DNA of 64,000 nt from Ignavibacteriales bacterium (GCA_026390775.1 JAPLFF010000004.1:25584-89583), one strand, 5' to 3'. Shown: positions 53,561 to 61,991, numbered from the stretch's first letter. A program made the numbers and translations. Notes: generated by a model from the sequence alone, not told the origin.

Positions 53561-56419
53561 TTAAACCTCATTAAGATTATACTCTTGAATGTTCTGGCCT
53601 AGTTGGGAAAAAATATTATAAGTTAACGAAGGAATTAAGTTTCTATAGACCTCGTAAGTATTACCATTAATTATTTTAAGGTCAGGAACATATCCACTCA
53701 TCAATGCTAGTGCTTTATTTATAAGCCTGGGTAATGGTACAGATATTGGGACAGCTAATGAACGGGCACTTTCATCAAAGAAAAGAACATTTTTCTGTAA
53801 TTTATAAAGAACAAAATATCTTCCCCATTCTGGATCAATACCTTTATTTCGAACATTGTTATCTTTATAGCATTTTTGATTTTGCCAAAGTTTATATCTT
53901 ATATGATAATTTGTAAAATGATATTTTAATAAGCATAGGTTCTTATCGAAATGATTTGTAGAAACTTCAAATTTTAACTTTGACGGGTTAAATATTTGTC
54001 TAGCCCATTCATAATCTATTTCTTCATCTTCTATAAGGATACCTTCATAATCAATGATTTTAGCTGAAGTTATTAATAATATAGGCTGTAATATAATTGA
54101 AGGATTAAATATGATTTTCAATCTATTACAAAGATATTGAAGACGTTCTTCACCAAAGTTATCTTTTCTATCACCCTGAACGGATAATCTAATAATTTGT
54201 GGAACGATAAAATCTAAACCTGTATTTGAGTTGATCGAATTTTCAATGCTTACCTTAATTCCCATTACCTTTGATATTCTGATCAAATCATTTATTAAAT
54301 CCAAATACCTAGCCCCTATTAAAACAGCTTCCCTGCCAACAAAAGATTTATTAGGGATAAGAATTATCTGTGGTTTATTGATTACAATTTTTTGGCTAAT
54401 ATAATCAATGTCTATATGCCCTAAGCTTTCTATGTAGCGCAATGAAAGATATTTAATATAATTAAGGTTGCTAATTTTTTCTATACTATTATGATTGGTT
54501 ACTATTTGTTCAAAAGTTGTAAAATATTTTTCAAAAGAAAGCTTTCCAGAACTAGATATAAATGACAACATAATATCTTTGCAAGAATTATAAATAACTT
54601 GTCTACGTAAATCCAATTTTATCGTTGAGCTTACTGTAGTATCTAATTCTGATAGAAAATGATGCTTGGATTGATCATATAAAGAATTTTCGGAAAGCTC
54701 GTTCTTGAATTCATTTCCATGCCATAGATATTCCATATCATCTCGTACTATTTCCGCCCAAGAATTTCTAAATGGAATTTCTAAATTACAGGTTGAATTA
54801 TAAAATGGATTAATAACTCTAAATTCGGATATTTTGATTTGTTGCTCATTTTTGAGAAGTATTTCAATATTAATATCTCTTTTAATTTGTTTAGAAAGTT
54901 TAAAAGTTCTTGGATTTTCTCTGATATGTTCTAATTCGATTTCTTCATCGGTATCTGGATATTTAATAATTACATTGCTCTCGTTATAAATTTGAGGAAT
55001 ATTAACTGAGGAGTTTCCATCTTGTAAATAATCTCTTCGATTCAATTTTAAAAGATTGTTAAACGAACAACATGTTATTGATGACACTACGACATCATAT
55101 TTTTTTAACAGTTCATCGGGTAAATTCTTTTTAACTCTGAAAAGGTATAGCTTATTTAATCCATCAAGATCTAATTGTTCTAAGTAATCAGTAATATTCT
55201 GATTGCAATATAGATTCAATTCATTAAGCCCCGATTCATTGCAAATTAACATAATTTCATCTGATAATTCTAAAGTGTCAGTTTCGATCCACCCATTTAA
55301 GGAATAATTTATTCCACTTCTAAAAAAGGTAATGTTTTTGCATTTAAAAACTGCTCTCCATTTGTTAAATTTATCCGTCAATATAAAATCATTGTTTGTA
55401 ATAAGGGATTCTATGAGGTTTACATTAATTTTTTTGGACCAGTTATTTATTTCGTATTTCACTATAATTGATTCATTAAAAATCAACTCTTCTGGAAATT
55501 CATTATGTGAAAATATTCTAATAAAGAAATCTATTTTCCCATCATTAAAATTAATGTCCAATACCAATCTGATTGTTGCTAAAGTCCATGGTTTTACCAT
55601 ACCAATATCAATTTCTCTTTTTGAATAATATATTTCCTCACCATTCCACCTATCAAAAAATCTTTTAATAATTTTTATTAATAGATTTCCGATTTCATCA
55701 TTGTTTTTTACTGCTTTAATCAGATTTATATTTAAATCAAGCTGTTGGCTGCTATTTATTAATAGACTTCTGATTTTTTCTTCTTTAATATTCGAATTGG
55801 GTAAAATATTATTTTGGAAAAAAAGTGTTGGAAGTTTTTTTATAGAGCTCAGTTTAATTAAGCATTGTGAAAGTGGTTTTGAAACAAACTTCCAATTAGG
55901 ATTCCCAAATTCATGGATTTCAAAATAACCTTGCTCACAATTTTTTTCGTAAATTGACCAATATTCTAAATCTTCCCAAACTTTCTTCCAATTTTGTCTA
56001 TTCGTTTGATTAGGCAAATGGGGTAATCCATTTTGGTTTAAAAATAGATTAACACGTTCATAGAAAGAATTAATATTGAGTTGTTCTTCGTTTGTTAATG
56101 GTAGAATGAAAAGAACAAGGTATGCAATGTATATTGGATATATGAATTCTTTTCGATTTTGATTTTTTGCTTCTTTATAATATTCAAAAACCCATAGTAA
56201 TGTTTGTATAATATCCCTGTCATCTACTTTATTATTATATCCTGTTTTAACGGCATATAAAAAATCTTGCCAAATCTCTAAATTACTTTTATCAGATAAT
56301 TCTTCTTTCCCAATATTAATAATATCTTCTTTTGTAATGTAGAGATAAACTTCCTTATCAGCCATGTCCTCATTAAAAAAAAAGGCAGCGATCAGATCAT
56401 TCCATTGTTCATAATTCAT
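53561..56419 (-). CDS. Large orphan protein of the defence operon (DruF-like by position)
   Basis: 952-aa soluble protein with no domain I can name. Composition is strongly AT-driven (Asn/Ile/Lys rich), more than the helicase gene, suggesting a separate origin. The N-terminal third is mainly helical (NRQNWKKVWEDLEYWSIYEKN), the middle looks beta-rich and the C-terminus ends FSQLGQNIQEYNLNEV. It comes first in the operon, and its stop is adjacent to the helicase start. In Druantia type II a protein of unknown function (DruF) holds a comparable place; equivalence is inferred from size and position only. The start has no strong ribosome-binding site. Confidence 0.7.
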   Translation of the reverse strand: MNYEQWNDLIAAFFFNEDMADKEVYLYITKEDIINIGKEELSDKSNLEIWQDFLYAVKTGYNNKVDDRDIIQTLLWVFEYYKEAKNQNRKEFIYPIYIAYLVLFILPLTNEEQLNINSFYERVNLFLNQNGLPHLPNQTNRQNWKKVWEDLEYWSIYEKNCEQGYFEIHEFGNPNWKFVSKPLSQCLIKLSSIKKLPTLFFQNNILPNSNIKEEKIRSLLINSSQQLDLNINLIKAVKNNDEIGNLLIKIIKRFFDRWNGEEIYYSKREIDIGMVKPWTLATIRLVLDINFNDGKIDFFIRIFSHNEFPEELIFNESIIVKYEINNWSKKINVNLIESLITNNDFILTDKFNKWRAVFKCKNITFFRSGINYSLNGWIETDTLELSDEIMLICNESGLNELNLYCNQNITDYLEQLDLDGLNKLYLFRVKKNLPDELLKKYDVVVSSITCCSFNNLLKLNRRDYLQDGNSSVNIPQIYNESNVIIKYPDTDEEIELEHIRENPRTFKLSKQIKRDINIEILLKNEQQIKISEFRVINPFYNSTCNLEIPFRNSWAEIVRDDMEYLWHGNEFKNELSENSLYDQSKHHFLSELDTTVSSTIKLDLRRQVIYNSCKDIMLSFISSSGKLSFEKYFTTFEQIVTNHNSIEKISNLNYIKYLSLRYIESLGHIDIDYISQKIVINKPQIILIPNKSFVGREAVLIGARYLDLINDLIRISKVMGIKVSIENSINSNTGLDFIVPQIIRLSVQGDRKDNFGEERLQYLCNRLKIIFNPSIILQPILLITSAKIIDYEGILIEDEEIDYEWARQIFNPSKLKFEVSTNHFDKNLCLLKYHFTNYHIRYKLWQNQKCYKDNNVRNKGIDPEWGRYFVLYKLQKNVLFFDESARSLAVPISVPLPRLINKALALMSGYVPDLKIINGNTYEVYRNLIPSLTYNIFSQLGQNIQEYNLNEV

Positions 56420-56969
56420 TTTAAAATACTCATATCCTTTTCATATTGAAAAACATGACCAACATAAGAAGACATTGTTTCATCAAAGAGATTATTGATT
56501 GTAATTATTAGACCTATAATATAATGTATGGATTACAGTCGTTTTTGGTTACCTATATTCTAATACAATAACCTTTTCCATATAAGTTTAATCCAAGTTG
56601 TATTCTCATTAAGAATTTACAACTAATTCTTAGAAAATTGAATATGCCCATTTTTCTAATTACTTTTTGAAATTTATGTTGGTTCTTAATCAACAATTGA
56701 TCATTAATTTTTTATTAGTAAATAAACTATTTCATTTTTTTTCTAATTCTTCCAGAACAAATATTTAATCTGGTTTTTGTAAAATATTTGATACAAGGTT
56801 AGATTTGATGAATTGATTTCTTTAATATTTATGAATGGGAATAGAAGAGAAATCCCTCCAATTATTGCAATGAACTTAGGAATTGGATAATGATTAAGCA
56901 AGTGGAATTTTATAATTAAAATTCAATTATGGTATAAGACATATAGTAATAACCAAACAAGGAGTTACT
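56420..56969. other. AT-rich divergent control region between two accessory operons
   Basis: About 550 bases without a gene, between the minus-strand defence operon and the plus-strand amidoligase operon. It holds imperfect inverted repeats such as TTAATCAACAATTGATCATT (about 56675-56700) and a possible plus-strand -10 (TATAAG) some 35 bases before the ATG at 56970. Both operons must start here. I see no attachment site or integrase remnant. Confidence 0.5.
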
Positions 56970-57686
56970 ATGTGTTCTTTCACTATCGGTTGCGACCCTG
57001 AGCTCGTCTGTCGCCGCAACGGAAAATTTGTTCACGCCCACAATTTTTACAAATCCCACTCATCATTCGGCCTCGACGGAAATGAATCTATCTGCGAATT
57101 ACGTCCGGGTTTTTCCGAGTCACCTCTAGACCTAACAGCAAAGATCAAAACAATTATTGATTACGGTCACGAACACCAACCAGAACTAGAATTTTACTCC
57201 GGCCACTTTCAAGATAGCTGTGCTCTTGGTGGACATATTCATTTCGGATGCGAACCAGATGACAAAATCATTTCAGCATTAGATATTACTCTTTACTCAT
57301 TTTCAAACTGCACGGATGACAGAGAGCAAAGAATGAAACGAGAGAAATCCGGTTATGGAAAACGCAGATCATACAGAAAACAACCGCATGGTTTTGAGTA
57401 CCGCACCCCAGGAAGTTTTCTTCTCTCACCTTCTACTACACTTGTTACACTTACACTAGCAAAGCTCGCCGTTTTAGCTGTAGCAGAAGATGATCTCGAT
57501 TTAGATCTGGTCAAAGGAAGACAACATTCTTCAACATTTCTAAAGAACCTAAAAACAAATCTCAAAACAATTCCTTCAGACTGTGAAGAAGGATTAAAAG
57601 AACTCGATCTTTTAATCGGTAAACCAATTGATTGGAATCAAAACATTTTACCAAACTGGGGTATTTATTCTAAGGAGGCGGCATGA
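56970..57686 (+). CDS. phiEco32-type COOH-NH2 amidoligase
   Basis: 238-aa enzyme of the COOH.NH2 ligase type 2 family (glutamine synthetase-like fold), first described around phage phiEco32. Visible signatures are GCDPELV (8-14), GLDGNESICELRPGFSESP, the metal or substrate motif GGHIHFGC and RKQPHGFEYRTPGSF. Such enzymes join an amine to a carboxyl group using ATP, giving peptide or side-chain amides. An AAGGAG box precedes the start. It overlaps the zinc-protein gene by four bases and heads a nine- to ten-gene operon with a class II glutamine amidotransferase that would supply ammonia. Confidence 0.86.
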   Translation: MCSFTIGCDPELVCRRNGKFVHAHNFYKSHSSFGLDGNESICELRPGFSESPLDLTAKIKTIIDYGHEHQPELEFYSGHFQDSCALGGHIHFGCEPDDKIISALDITLYSFSNCTDDREQRMKREKSGYGKRRSYRKQPHGFEYRTPGSFLLSPSTTLVTLTLAKLAVLAVAEDDLDLDLVKGRQHSSTFLKNLKTNLKTIPSDCEEGLKELDLLIGKPIDWNQNILPNWGIYSKEAA

Positions 57687-58282
57687 GATGTTCTAACTGT
57701 GACTGTGAAATTCGAGATGATGATGCTCGATTTGCATTTGAAGAACCTTACTGTGAAGACTGCTTTTCCGATCTCTATAACTATTGCTCTGGTTGTGATA
57801 CTGTAATTCGTTCAGACAGAACTTATTACGATCAAGACGGAAATCCCTTTTGTGAAGATTGCCATGAGAATCAGTATGATGAAGATTGTCCGGATAATCC
57901 GGATGTATTCGATTCGGATAGAAAGTTAATACTTGAGCTCTCTCGTAATTGGCTGCTCGGGAAAGAAATCCGTAAAATACTTATCTCAATAAACAAAAAA
58001 GATTTTCTTCTTCAGAAGATCCGCGATAAAGTCGGACTCGTCGAATCTTCACTTTATATATTCGGATTGCAAGATAGAGATGAGTATCAACTCTCGGTAA
58101 GTCCAAATCTTATTGATCAAGTGAAAGAATTTATTCTCTTCAATGGACTTGATCTAAAAGTAATTGAAGGAATCGGTTGTAATAGATTAGGAATCAGCTA
58201 CACACTTCGAAAAGAAAATCTTGATCTGGTAGTAAATCTTATCAAACAAATCTCTCAAGTAAAAGAACTCGTCGAAGCATAA
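57683..58282 (+). CDS. LIM-like double zinc-finger protein
   Basis: 199 aa. Residues 1-70 hold paired treble-clef fingers: MRCSNCDCEI, YCEDCFSDLYNYCSGC, and FCEDCHENQY, about ten cysteines in CxxC pairs, a LIM-like layout. Residues 80-199 form an alpha/beta domain (KLILELSRNWLLGKEIRKILISINKKD) of unknown type. Encoded between the amidoligase and the amidotransferase and translationally coupled to the first, it may be their adaptor or their modified target (inference). Confidence 0.75.
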   Translation: MRCSNCDCEIRDDDARFAFEEPYCEDCFSDLYNYCSGCDTVIRSDRTYYDQDGNPFCEDCHENQYDEDCPDNPDVFDSDRKLILELSRNWLLGKEIRKILISINKKDFLLQKIRDKVGLVESSLYIFGLQDRDEYQLSVSPNLIDQVKEFILFNGLDLKVIEGIGCNRLGISYTLRKENLDLVVNLIKQISQVKELVEA

Positions 58283-58315
58283 CAATCACTAAAACAATTC
58301 AAAGGAGGAAATACC

Positions 58316-59206
58316 ATGTGCGGTATAATGGGATTCTATTGCTTTGGCGATAAGAAACCAAACAAAGAACATATTACAGAAATGTTTTCCTTGCTGGAGT
58401 CACGTGGTCATGATTCTTCTGGCTATGCTTTTATAAACGAAGGACAATTAGTAGTCTCTAAAGCTCCAATTAAATCATCACTCTTTGTAAAGTCCGATGA
58501 ATGGAAAAAAGTAGAACCGCCGAAGATCATGATACTTCATACTCGCGCAGCGACCCAAGGAGATAATAAGAACAACGTTAATAATCACCCGCTGTTTACA
58601 AAACAAGGTGTTGCAATCGTTCATAACGGAATCATCTACAACGACAAAGATATATTCGGAAAGAATCAGAGAAGAGACGGAGAATGTGACAGCGAAGCAA
58701 TACTTGCAGTGTTATCATCAAAAGGTAAAGGAGATAAAATAAAAAAAGTGTTCGACAGACTCGATGGAAGTTTTGCATTTGCTAGTATCAATAAAGAAGA
58801 ACCGGAAAAACTAATTCTTGTAAAGAAAGACAATCCTATTGATCTCTATTACGATACAGAAAATGATATTCTTTATTTCTGCTCTGAGAGAAGATTAATG
58901 CAAGAAGGGCTAGGACTTAAAACAAAATCACATCGAGGTTTTAATCTTGGTGAGGAAAATTTTCATTTCTATGAGATGAAAAACAATCACGGATTGATAT
59001 TTAATTCTGAAGGAGTTGAATCTTACTTACGATATCATCCTAAGAAGTTTTATGAAAGAGACTTTCTCTATAGAACATCGAACGACGAAATGTTAATCGA
59101 ATGTCCTTACTGTTTAGGAACCACAGTTTATCATATGGATAAGTTATTTAACCGCTGTGAGTGCTGCGGAGTTGAAATCAACGAGGAGGATCTGGCATAT
59201 GTATAG
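58316..59206 (+). CDS. Class II glutamine amidotransferase with C-terminal zinc ribbon
   Basis: 296 aa of the Ntn-hydrolase amidotransferase family (as in GlmS/PurF N-domains). The nucleophile is Cys2 after Met removal (MCGIMGFY); RGHDSSGYAF, HTRAATQG, NNHPLF, HNGIIYN and CDSEAILAVL complete the glutaminase site. No synthase domain follows. Instead the C-terminus is a zinc ribbon (CPYCLG...CECCG). It should release ammonia from glutamine for the amidoligase. A strong GGAGG box precedes it. In phiEco32 a similar enzyme pair is present. Confidence 0.88.
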   Translation: MCGIMGFYCFGDKKPNKEHITEMFSLLESRGHDSSGYAFINEGQLVVSKAPIKSSLFVKSDEWKKVEPPKIMILHTRAATQGDNKNNVNNHPLFTKQGVAIVHNGIIYNDKDIFGKNQRRDGECDSEAILAVLSSKGKGDKIKKVFDRLDGSFAFASINKEEPEKLILVKKDNPIDLYYDTENDILYFCSERRLMQEGLGLKTKSHRGFNLGEENFHFYEMKNNHGLIFNSEGVESYLRYHPKKFYERDFLYRTSNDEMLIECPYCLGTTVYHMDKLFNRCECCGVEINEEDLAYV

Positions 59207-59297
59207 TCCGAAAGTAAAAGAAGAACTTGTAAAAGAACTCTATTTATTAAAACACTCTCAAGATAAAAAAATAACGATGACAAAACAGAATATTTAG
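59199..59297 (+). CDS. Small basic protein, 32 aa
   Basis: MYSPKVKEELVKELYLLKHS followed by DKKITMTKQNI. It has a GGAGGA box at 59184-59189 and overlaps the amidotransferase stop by eight bases. The text resembles small phage or plasmid helix proteins. No family assigned. Confidence 0.5.
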   Translation: MYSPKVKEELVKELYLLKHSQDKKITMTKQNI

Positions 59298-59309
59298 ATA
59301 GGAGGAAAA

Positions 59310-59423
59310 ATGACTACGATCTCAAACAACGATAGTATAAAAATCATTCTTAAAGTCATCTCAAAAGTCATAAAGTTGCTTCAAAAAGAAATAATCGGGA
59401 CTAAGAAGAAGGAGGTAAAATGA
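59310..59423 (+). CDS. Small helical protein, 37 aa
   Basis: A single amphipathic helix (SIKIILKVISKVIKLLQKEI) with a lysine-rich end. A perfect GGAGG box lies seven bases before the ATG, and it overlaps the next small gene (ATGA). Not in any family I know. Confidence 0.45.
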   Translation: MTTISNNDSIKIILKVISKVIKLLQKEIIGTKKKEVK

Positions 59424-59512
59424 GCTGGTGGATAATAACAACGATTGAGGTTTTAGCTGCAGTCCTTTCCGGATATGCCGGTTATGAGAAGAGTAAGAAG
59501 GAGAAAAAATAA
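59420..59512 (+). CDS. Small membrane protein, 30 aa
   Basis: One membrane helix (WWIITTIEVLAAVLSGYAGY) then a KSKKEKK tail, so a single-pass peptide with a basic cytoplasmic end. GGAGG precedes the ATG, and the stop overlaps the next start (TAATG). Could be a holin-like, toxin or regulator peptide; no family assigned. Confidence 0.5.
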   Translation: MSWWIITTIEVLAAVLSGYAGYEKSKKEKK

Positions 59513-60042
59513 TGGCAGATAACTTTCTTGATGAGCTGCTCGAAATGGCAGAGCAAAAAGAACTTGCTCAGACAGATGCTTATTACGATCTCCTCCTTTC
59601 AGAAATCAAAAAGATGAAAGATAAAATCGAGCTGAACTTCCACGAAAGTGAAAAGGAAATCGATATCATAAATAAGTTCGTGTTAAAGAAGAACAGCATT
59701 TTAGATGAAAGAATAAAATTCCTCGAAAAGAAACTTGAGAGTTTCATTAGAGAAAGAGATGTAAAAAGTATTTCTCTGGCTAACGGAACACTTAAGATGC
59801 ATAAGAAACAAGACAAGATTGAGATCACTGATATGGATCTATTCTTGAAACTCGCGAAGAAAGAACTGCTTGATGTTATACCCGAACAACTAAAACCATC
59901 GCTGACAAAAATAAAGCAATGGATAAAAAGTAAGCCGGTTCCTAAAGGAGTTACTATAATTGAAGGTCAGCCGGAATTTAGCTACACGTTATCAAATGAG
60001 GAAGAAGATGGCCGAGAGAAAGAAACTGGAATTGCAGCTTAA
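59512..60042 (+). CDS. Gp157-like phage protein
   Basis: 176-aa coiled-coil protein resembling the Siphovirus Gp157 family: long helices (about 1-75), then VKSISLANGTLKMHKKQDKIEI and PEQLKPSLTKIKQWIKS, a typical order for that family. Gp157 proteins are linked to phage resistance and recombination but their function is not settled. It indicates a phage or mobile-element origin for this operon. Confidence 0.75.
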   Translation: MADNFLDELLEMAEQKELAQTDAYYDLLLSEIKKMKDKIELNFHESEKEIDIINKFVLKKNSILDERIKFLEKKLESFIRERDVKSISLANGTLKMHKKQDKIEITDMDLFLKLAKKELLDVIPEQLKPSLTKIKQWIKSKPVPKGVTIIEGQPEFSYTLSNEEEDGREKETGIAA

Positions 60043-60460
60043 CGAACCGCAGATATTAAAAATTCTTGCCGATCCCATTTTAGGCAAAAATGATTATGGA
60101 CCGTATTATTTATTCTTGGTTTCAAATGGGAAAGATGAGTATTCATTTTTTGCACCCAGCGAACAAATTTATCAACAATTAAAAACTATAGGCAAGGGCA
60201 ATAGCTTTGAGCTCACGAAGACTGCAAGAAAGAATGGCAAAGGCATACAAGTTGAATATGAAATTGTTTCATTGAACCAAGAGGAGAAACAAACTGTCTC
60301 GAATGCACAAAAAGATAATTACTTTGATCTAATGCTTCTTAGTTTTGAAGACGCACTGAAAATACAATCCCTTCATAATGGTATGGCTAACGTCAATCAA
60401 ATCGCCATTACACTATTCATCCAGCGTACTAAAGGTTCTCACTCGTTTTCGGGAGGCTAA
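60008..60460 (+). CDS. Phage-like protein of unknown function, beta-rich
   Basis: About 150 aa starting at the ATG at 60008 (MAERKKLELQLNEPQ), which overlaps the Gp157-like gene by 35 bases. The first 95 residues read like a beta-barrel, possibly OB-like (YYLFLVSNGKDEYSFFAPSE; YEIVSLNQEEK), followed by a helical tail. A single-stranded-DNA-binding role would fit the neighbours but is a guess. Confidence 0.6.
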   Translation: MAERKKLELQLNEPQILKILADPILGKNDYGPYYLFLVSNGKDEYSFFAPSEQIYQQLKTIGKGNSFELTKTARKNGKGIQVEYEIVSLNQEEKQTVSNAQKDNYFDLMLLSFEDALKIQSLHNGMANVNQIAITLFIQRTKGSHSFSGG

Positions 60461-60925
60461 ATGTCCGATAAGAAAGTAAGGTTCAAAACACTCGTATGGA
60501 CATTCAAGGATACCGCAATTAAATATCCGGAATATTCTGAACTGCCAAAAAAGAAAATAACCTCACCAGAAGATTTCTATAAATTGTTTAATCCACTGTT
60601 AAAAGAAGAATCCAAAGAAGTCTTTCTCGTTGCATGGTTAAGCAGTGTAAATAGAGTCCAGGGTTTTGAGATAATTTCTTCCGGTAGCCTTACAGCTTCT
60701 GTTGTAGATCCAAGAGGAGTTTTCAGAAGTGCGATAGTCGCTAACTGTGCTAATATTATAATTGCACACAACCACCCTAGTGGAAATACTGAACCGAGCA
60801 ATAATGATATATCCATAACATCGAAGCTGGTCGAGGTAGGAAAGATTTTAGAAATTAACATTTTCGACCACATAATATTCGCCGATGACAAATATACTTC
60901 ATTCGTTGAACGGCGATTAATATAA
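60461..60925 (+). CDS. RadC/JAB-domain protein
   Basis: 154-aa MPN/JAMM metalloprotease-like protein of the RadC type. The zinc motif H-x-H-P-S-G-x6-9-D is seen as IIAHNHPSGNTEPSNNDISIT near residue 102, with the partner glutamate in the earlier SGSLTASVVDPRGV region less clear. Short RadC proteins are frequent in plasmids, phages and integrative elements. Encoded directly after the OB-like gene. Confidence 0.87.
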   Translation: MSDKKVRFKTLVWTFKDTAIKYPEYSELPKKKITSPEDFYKLFNPLLKEESKEVFLVAWLSSVNRVQGFEIISSGSLTASVVDPRGVFRSAIVANCANIIIAHNHPSGNTEPSNNDISITSKLVEVGKILEINIFDHIIFADDKYTSFVERRLI

Positions 60926-61098
60926 TGGATGAAGAGAAATTAAATTCATTAGTAGAACTTGTCCTTATGAACACACATTATGTTAACGCCCTTATTAAAC
61001 TTCTTATTGATAAAAAAATAATTGACGAGAAAGATTTTGATAAAGAGTACGAACGAGTAAAGATGGAATTGTCAGATGATTCGGGAAAAGTGAACTAG
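60925..61098 (+). CDS. Small acidic helical protein, 57 aa
   Basis: MDEEKLNSLVELVLMNTHYV, then a helix and KIIDEKDFDKEYERVKMELSDD. The ATG overlaps the stop of the RadC gene (TAATG). Composition and coupling support a real gene; it is the last of the plus-strand operon before a hairpin. No family assigned. Confidence 0.55.
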   Translation: MDEEKLNSLVELVLMNTHYVNALIKLLIDKKIIDEKDFDKEYERVKMELSDDSGKVN

Positions 61099-61121
61099 TA
61101 AAACGAGGCACGCCAATGCGA

Positions 61122-61143
61122 ACAAGAGAAGTAATTCTCTTGT
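61122..61143 (+). terminator. Hairpin after the amidoligase operon
   Basis: ACAAGAGAA-GTAA-TTCTCTTGT is a perfect nine-pair hairpin followed by a short T-rich stretch. It lies 23 bases past the stop of the last plus-strand gene, so it likely ends the transcript. Confidence 0.6.
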
Positions 61144-61215
61144 TTAGATTAAAAATTCTAATAAGATCAAAAATAATTCCCCCCAAAAAAATTCTATTCC
61201 CGTGATGCCAGGGGG

Positions 61216-61389
61216 TGCCTAATCAAATCGACCTTGATTGATCTGGCTATATCAGACCCCAGCGGGTGGTCTTTATTTTATCGGCCATGGTGGATTTGAA
61301 GTTAATTTGATTTTAAATTGGGCCAGGTTTACTGATCGATCAAGAATTATTTTATTCTCTTGCTTTTTTATTTATTAAAGAGGTTAGGC
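61216..61389 (-). other. Structured end of the cassette array, degenerate attC candidate
   Basis: The DUF2127 gene ends in a core-like GCCTAAC (61383-61389), and a degenerate partner (ATTAGGC on the minus strand, 61216-61222) lies 170 bases on. Between them CTTGATCGATC with CTGGC pairs with GCCAGATCAATCAAG around a hairpin. It could be the last attC of the array, but the right core deviates from GTTRRRY. Confidence 0.3.
61254..61272 (+). terminator. Hairpin AGACC...GGTCT followed by T-rich run
   Basis: AGACCCCAGCGGGTGGTCT followed by TTATTTTA looks like a rho-independent terminator on the plus strand, a second stop for the amidoligase transcript facing the minus-strand cassette array. Confidence 0.5.
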
Positions 61390-61866
61390 GGCACGACGAC
61401 GTACAACTCTTATAAGATAAATGAAAACAAGAAGATTAAATAGTAATGTTAACCCACGTGAATATGTGGCTCTTATGTAGATTTCATATAGTTCAAATGG
61501 CAGAAAAGAACCTGTTGCAATAACAGTTAGGTACTCGGCCCATCGCTTTTCAAACCACAGTCCTATCCCTTCGATCATAAATAGAATAGCATAAAGGAAT
61601 GCGCCGATTCCCAAAGCTTCCAATTGGGTTGGCTTTAGCCCAATGATCTTCGACAGACCGGACAATATAAAATCTCGAGTGTAATTCCATGTAAAAGAAC
61701 CCACCCAATGAGTTAGCCTTTGGCCTACAACTGGGTTAAGAAGTCTAAAGGCCCCGAATCCTAAACAAATCAGAAGTACAGCCTTGAGTAATTTGAAAAC
61801 CGCAATCGTCCTAATTAGCCGACTTGTACCCTTTTTTGACGGGCTTGAAGATTTAGATACGAGCAC
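61384..61866 (-). CDS. DUF2127 membrane protein (cassette gene)
   Basis: 160-aa membrane protein of the DUF2127 type: helices around AVFKLLKAVLLICLGFGAF, the WNYTRDF loop, ALGIGAFLYAILFMIEGIGLW and RAEY-like WAEYLTVIATGSFLPFELYEI. Start codon is GTG with AAGGA before it. Its stop codon lies inside an attC-like core (GCCTAAC), as usual for genes in integron cassettes. Function unknown. Confidence 0.82.
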   Translation of the reverse strand: MLVSKSSSPSKKGTSRLIRTIAVFKLLKAVLLICLGFGAFRLLNPVVGQRLTHWVGSFTWNYTRDFILSGLSKIIGLKPTQLEALGIGAFLYAILFMIEGIGLWFEKRWAEYLTVIATGSFLPFELYEIYIRATYSRGLTLLFNLLVFIYLIRVVRRRAA

Positions 61867-61910
61867 AGAAGTCCTTGATTGATTTTATGGTTTTTAGATG
61901 CTGCCAGACC

Positions 61911-61991
61911 GGCTAACGAATGAAAAACTTTTGGGTTGTTTCATTTATATTTTATTGCCTATTGACTAAATCCTTTTATAAGCGGTTAGGC
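61911..61991 (-). repeat. attC-like recombination site (3)
   Basis: On the minus strand GCCTAAC (61985-61991) and GTTAGCC (61911-61917) bound 81 bases. Inner arms (CGCTTATAAAAGGA and AAAAGTTTTTCATTCG) are only loosely complementary. Placed directly after the stop of the gene at 61993, as for an integron cassette. Confidence 0.6.

Noticed and set aside
61116..61205. 29-codon plus-strand frame after the amidoligase operon
   Set aside because: It runs through the nine-pair hairpin at 61122-61143 and has only a weak ribosome-binding site, so a terminator is the better reading.
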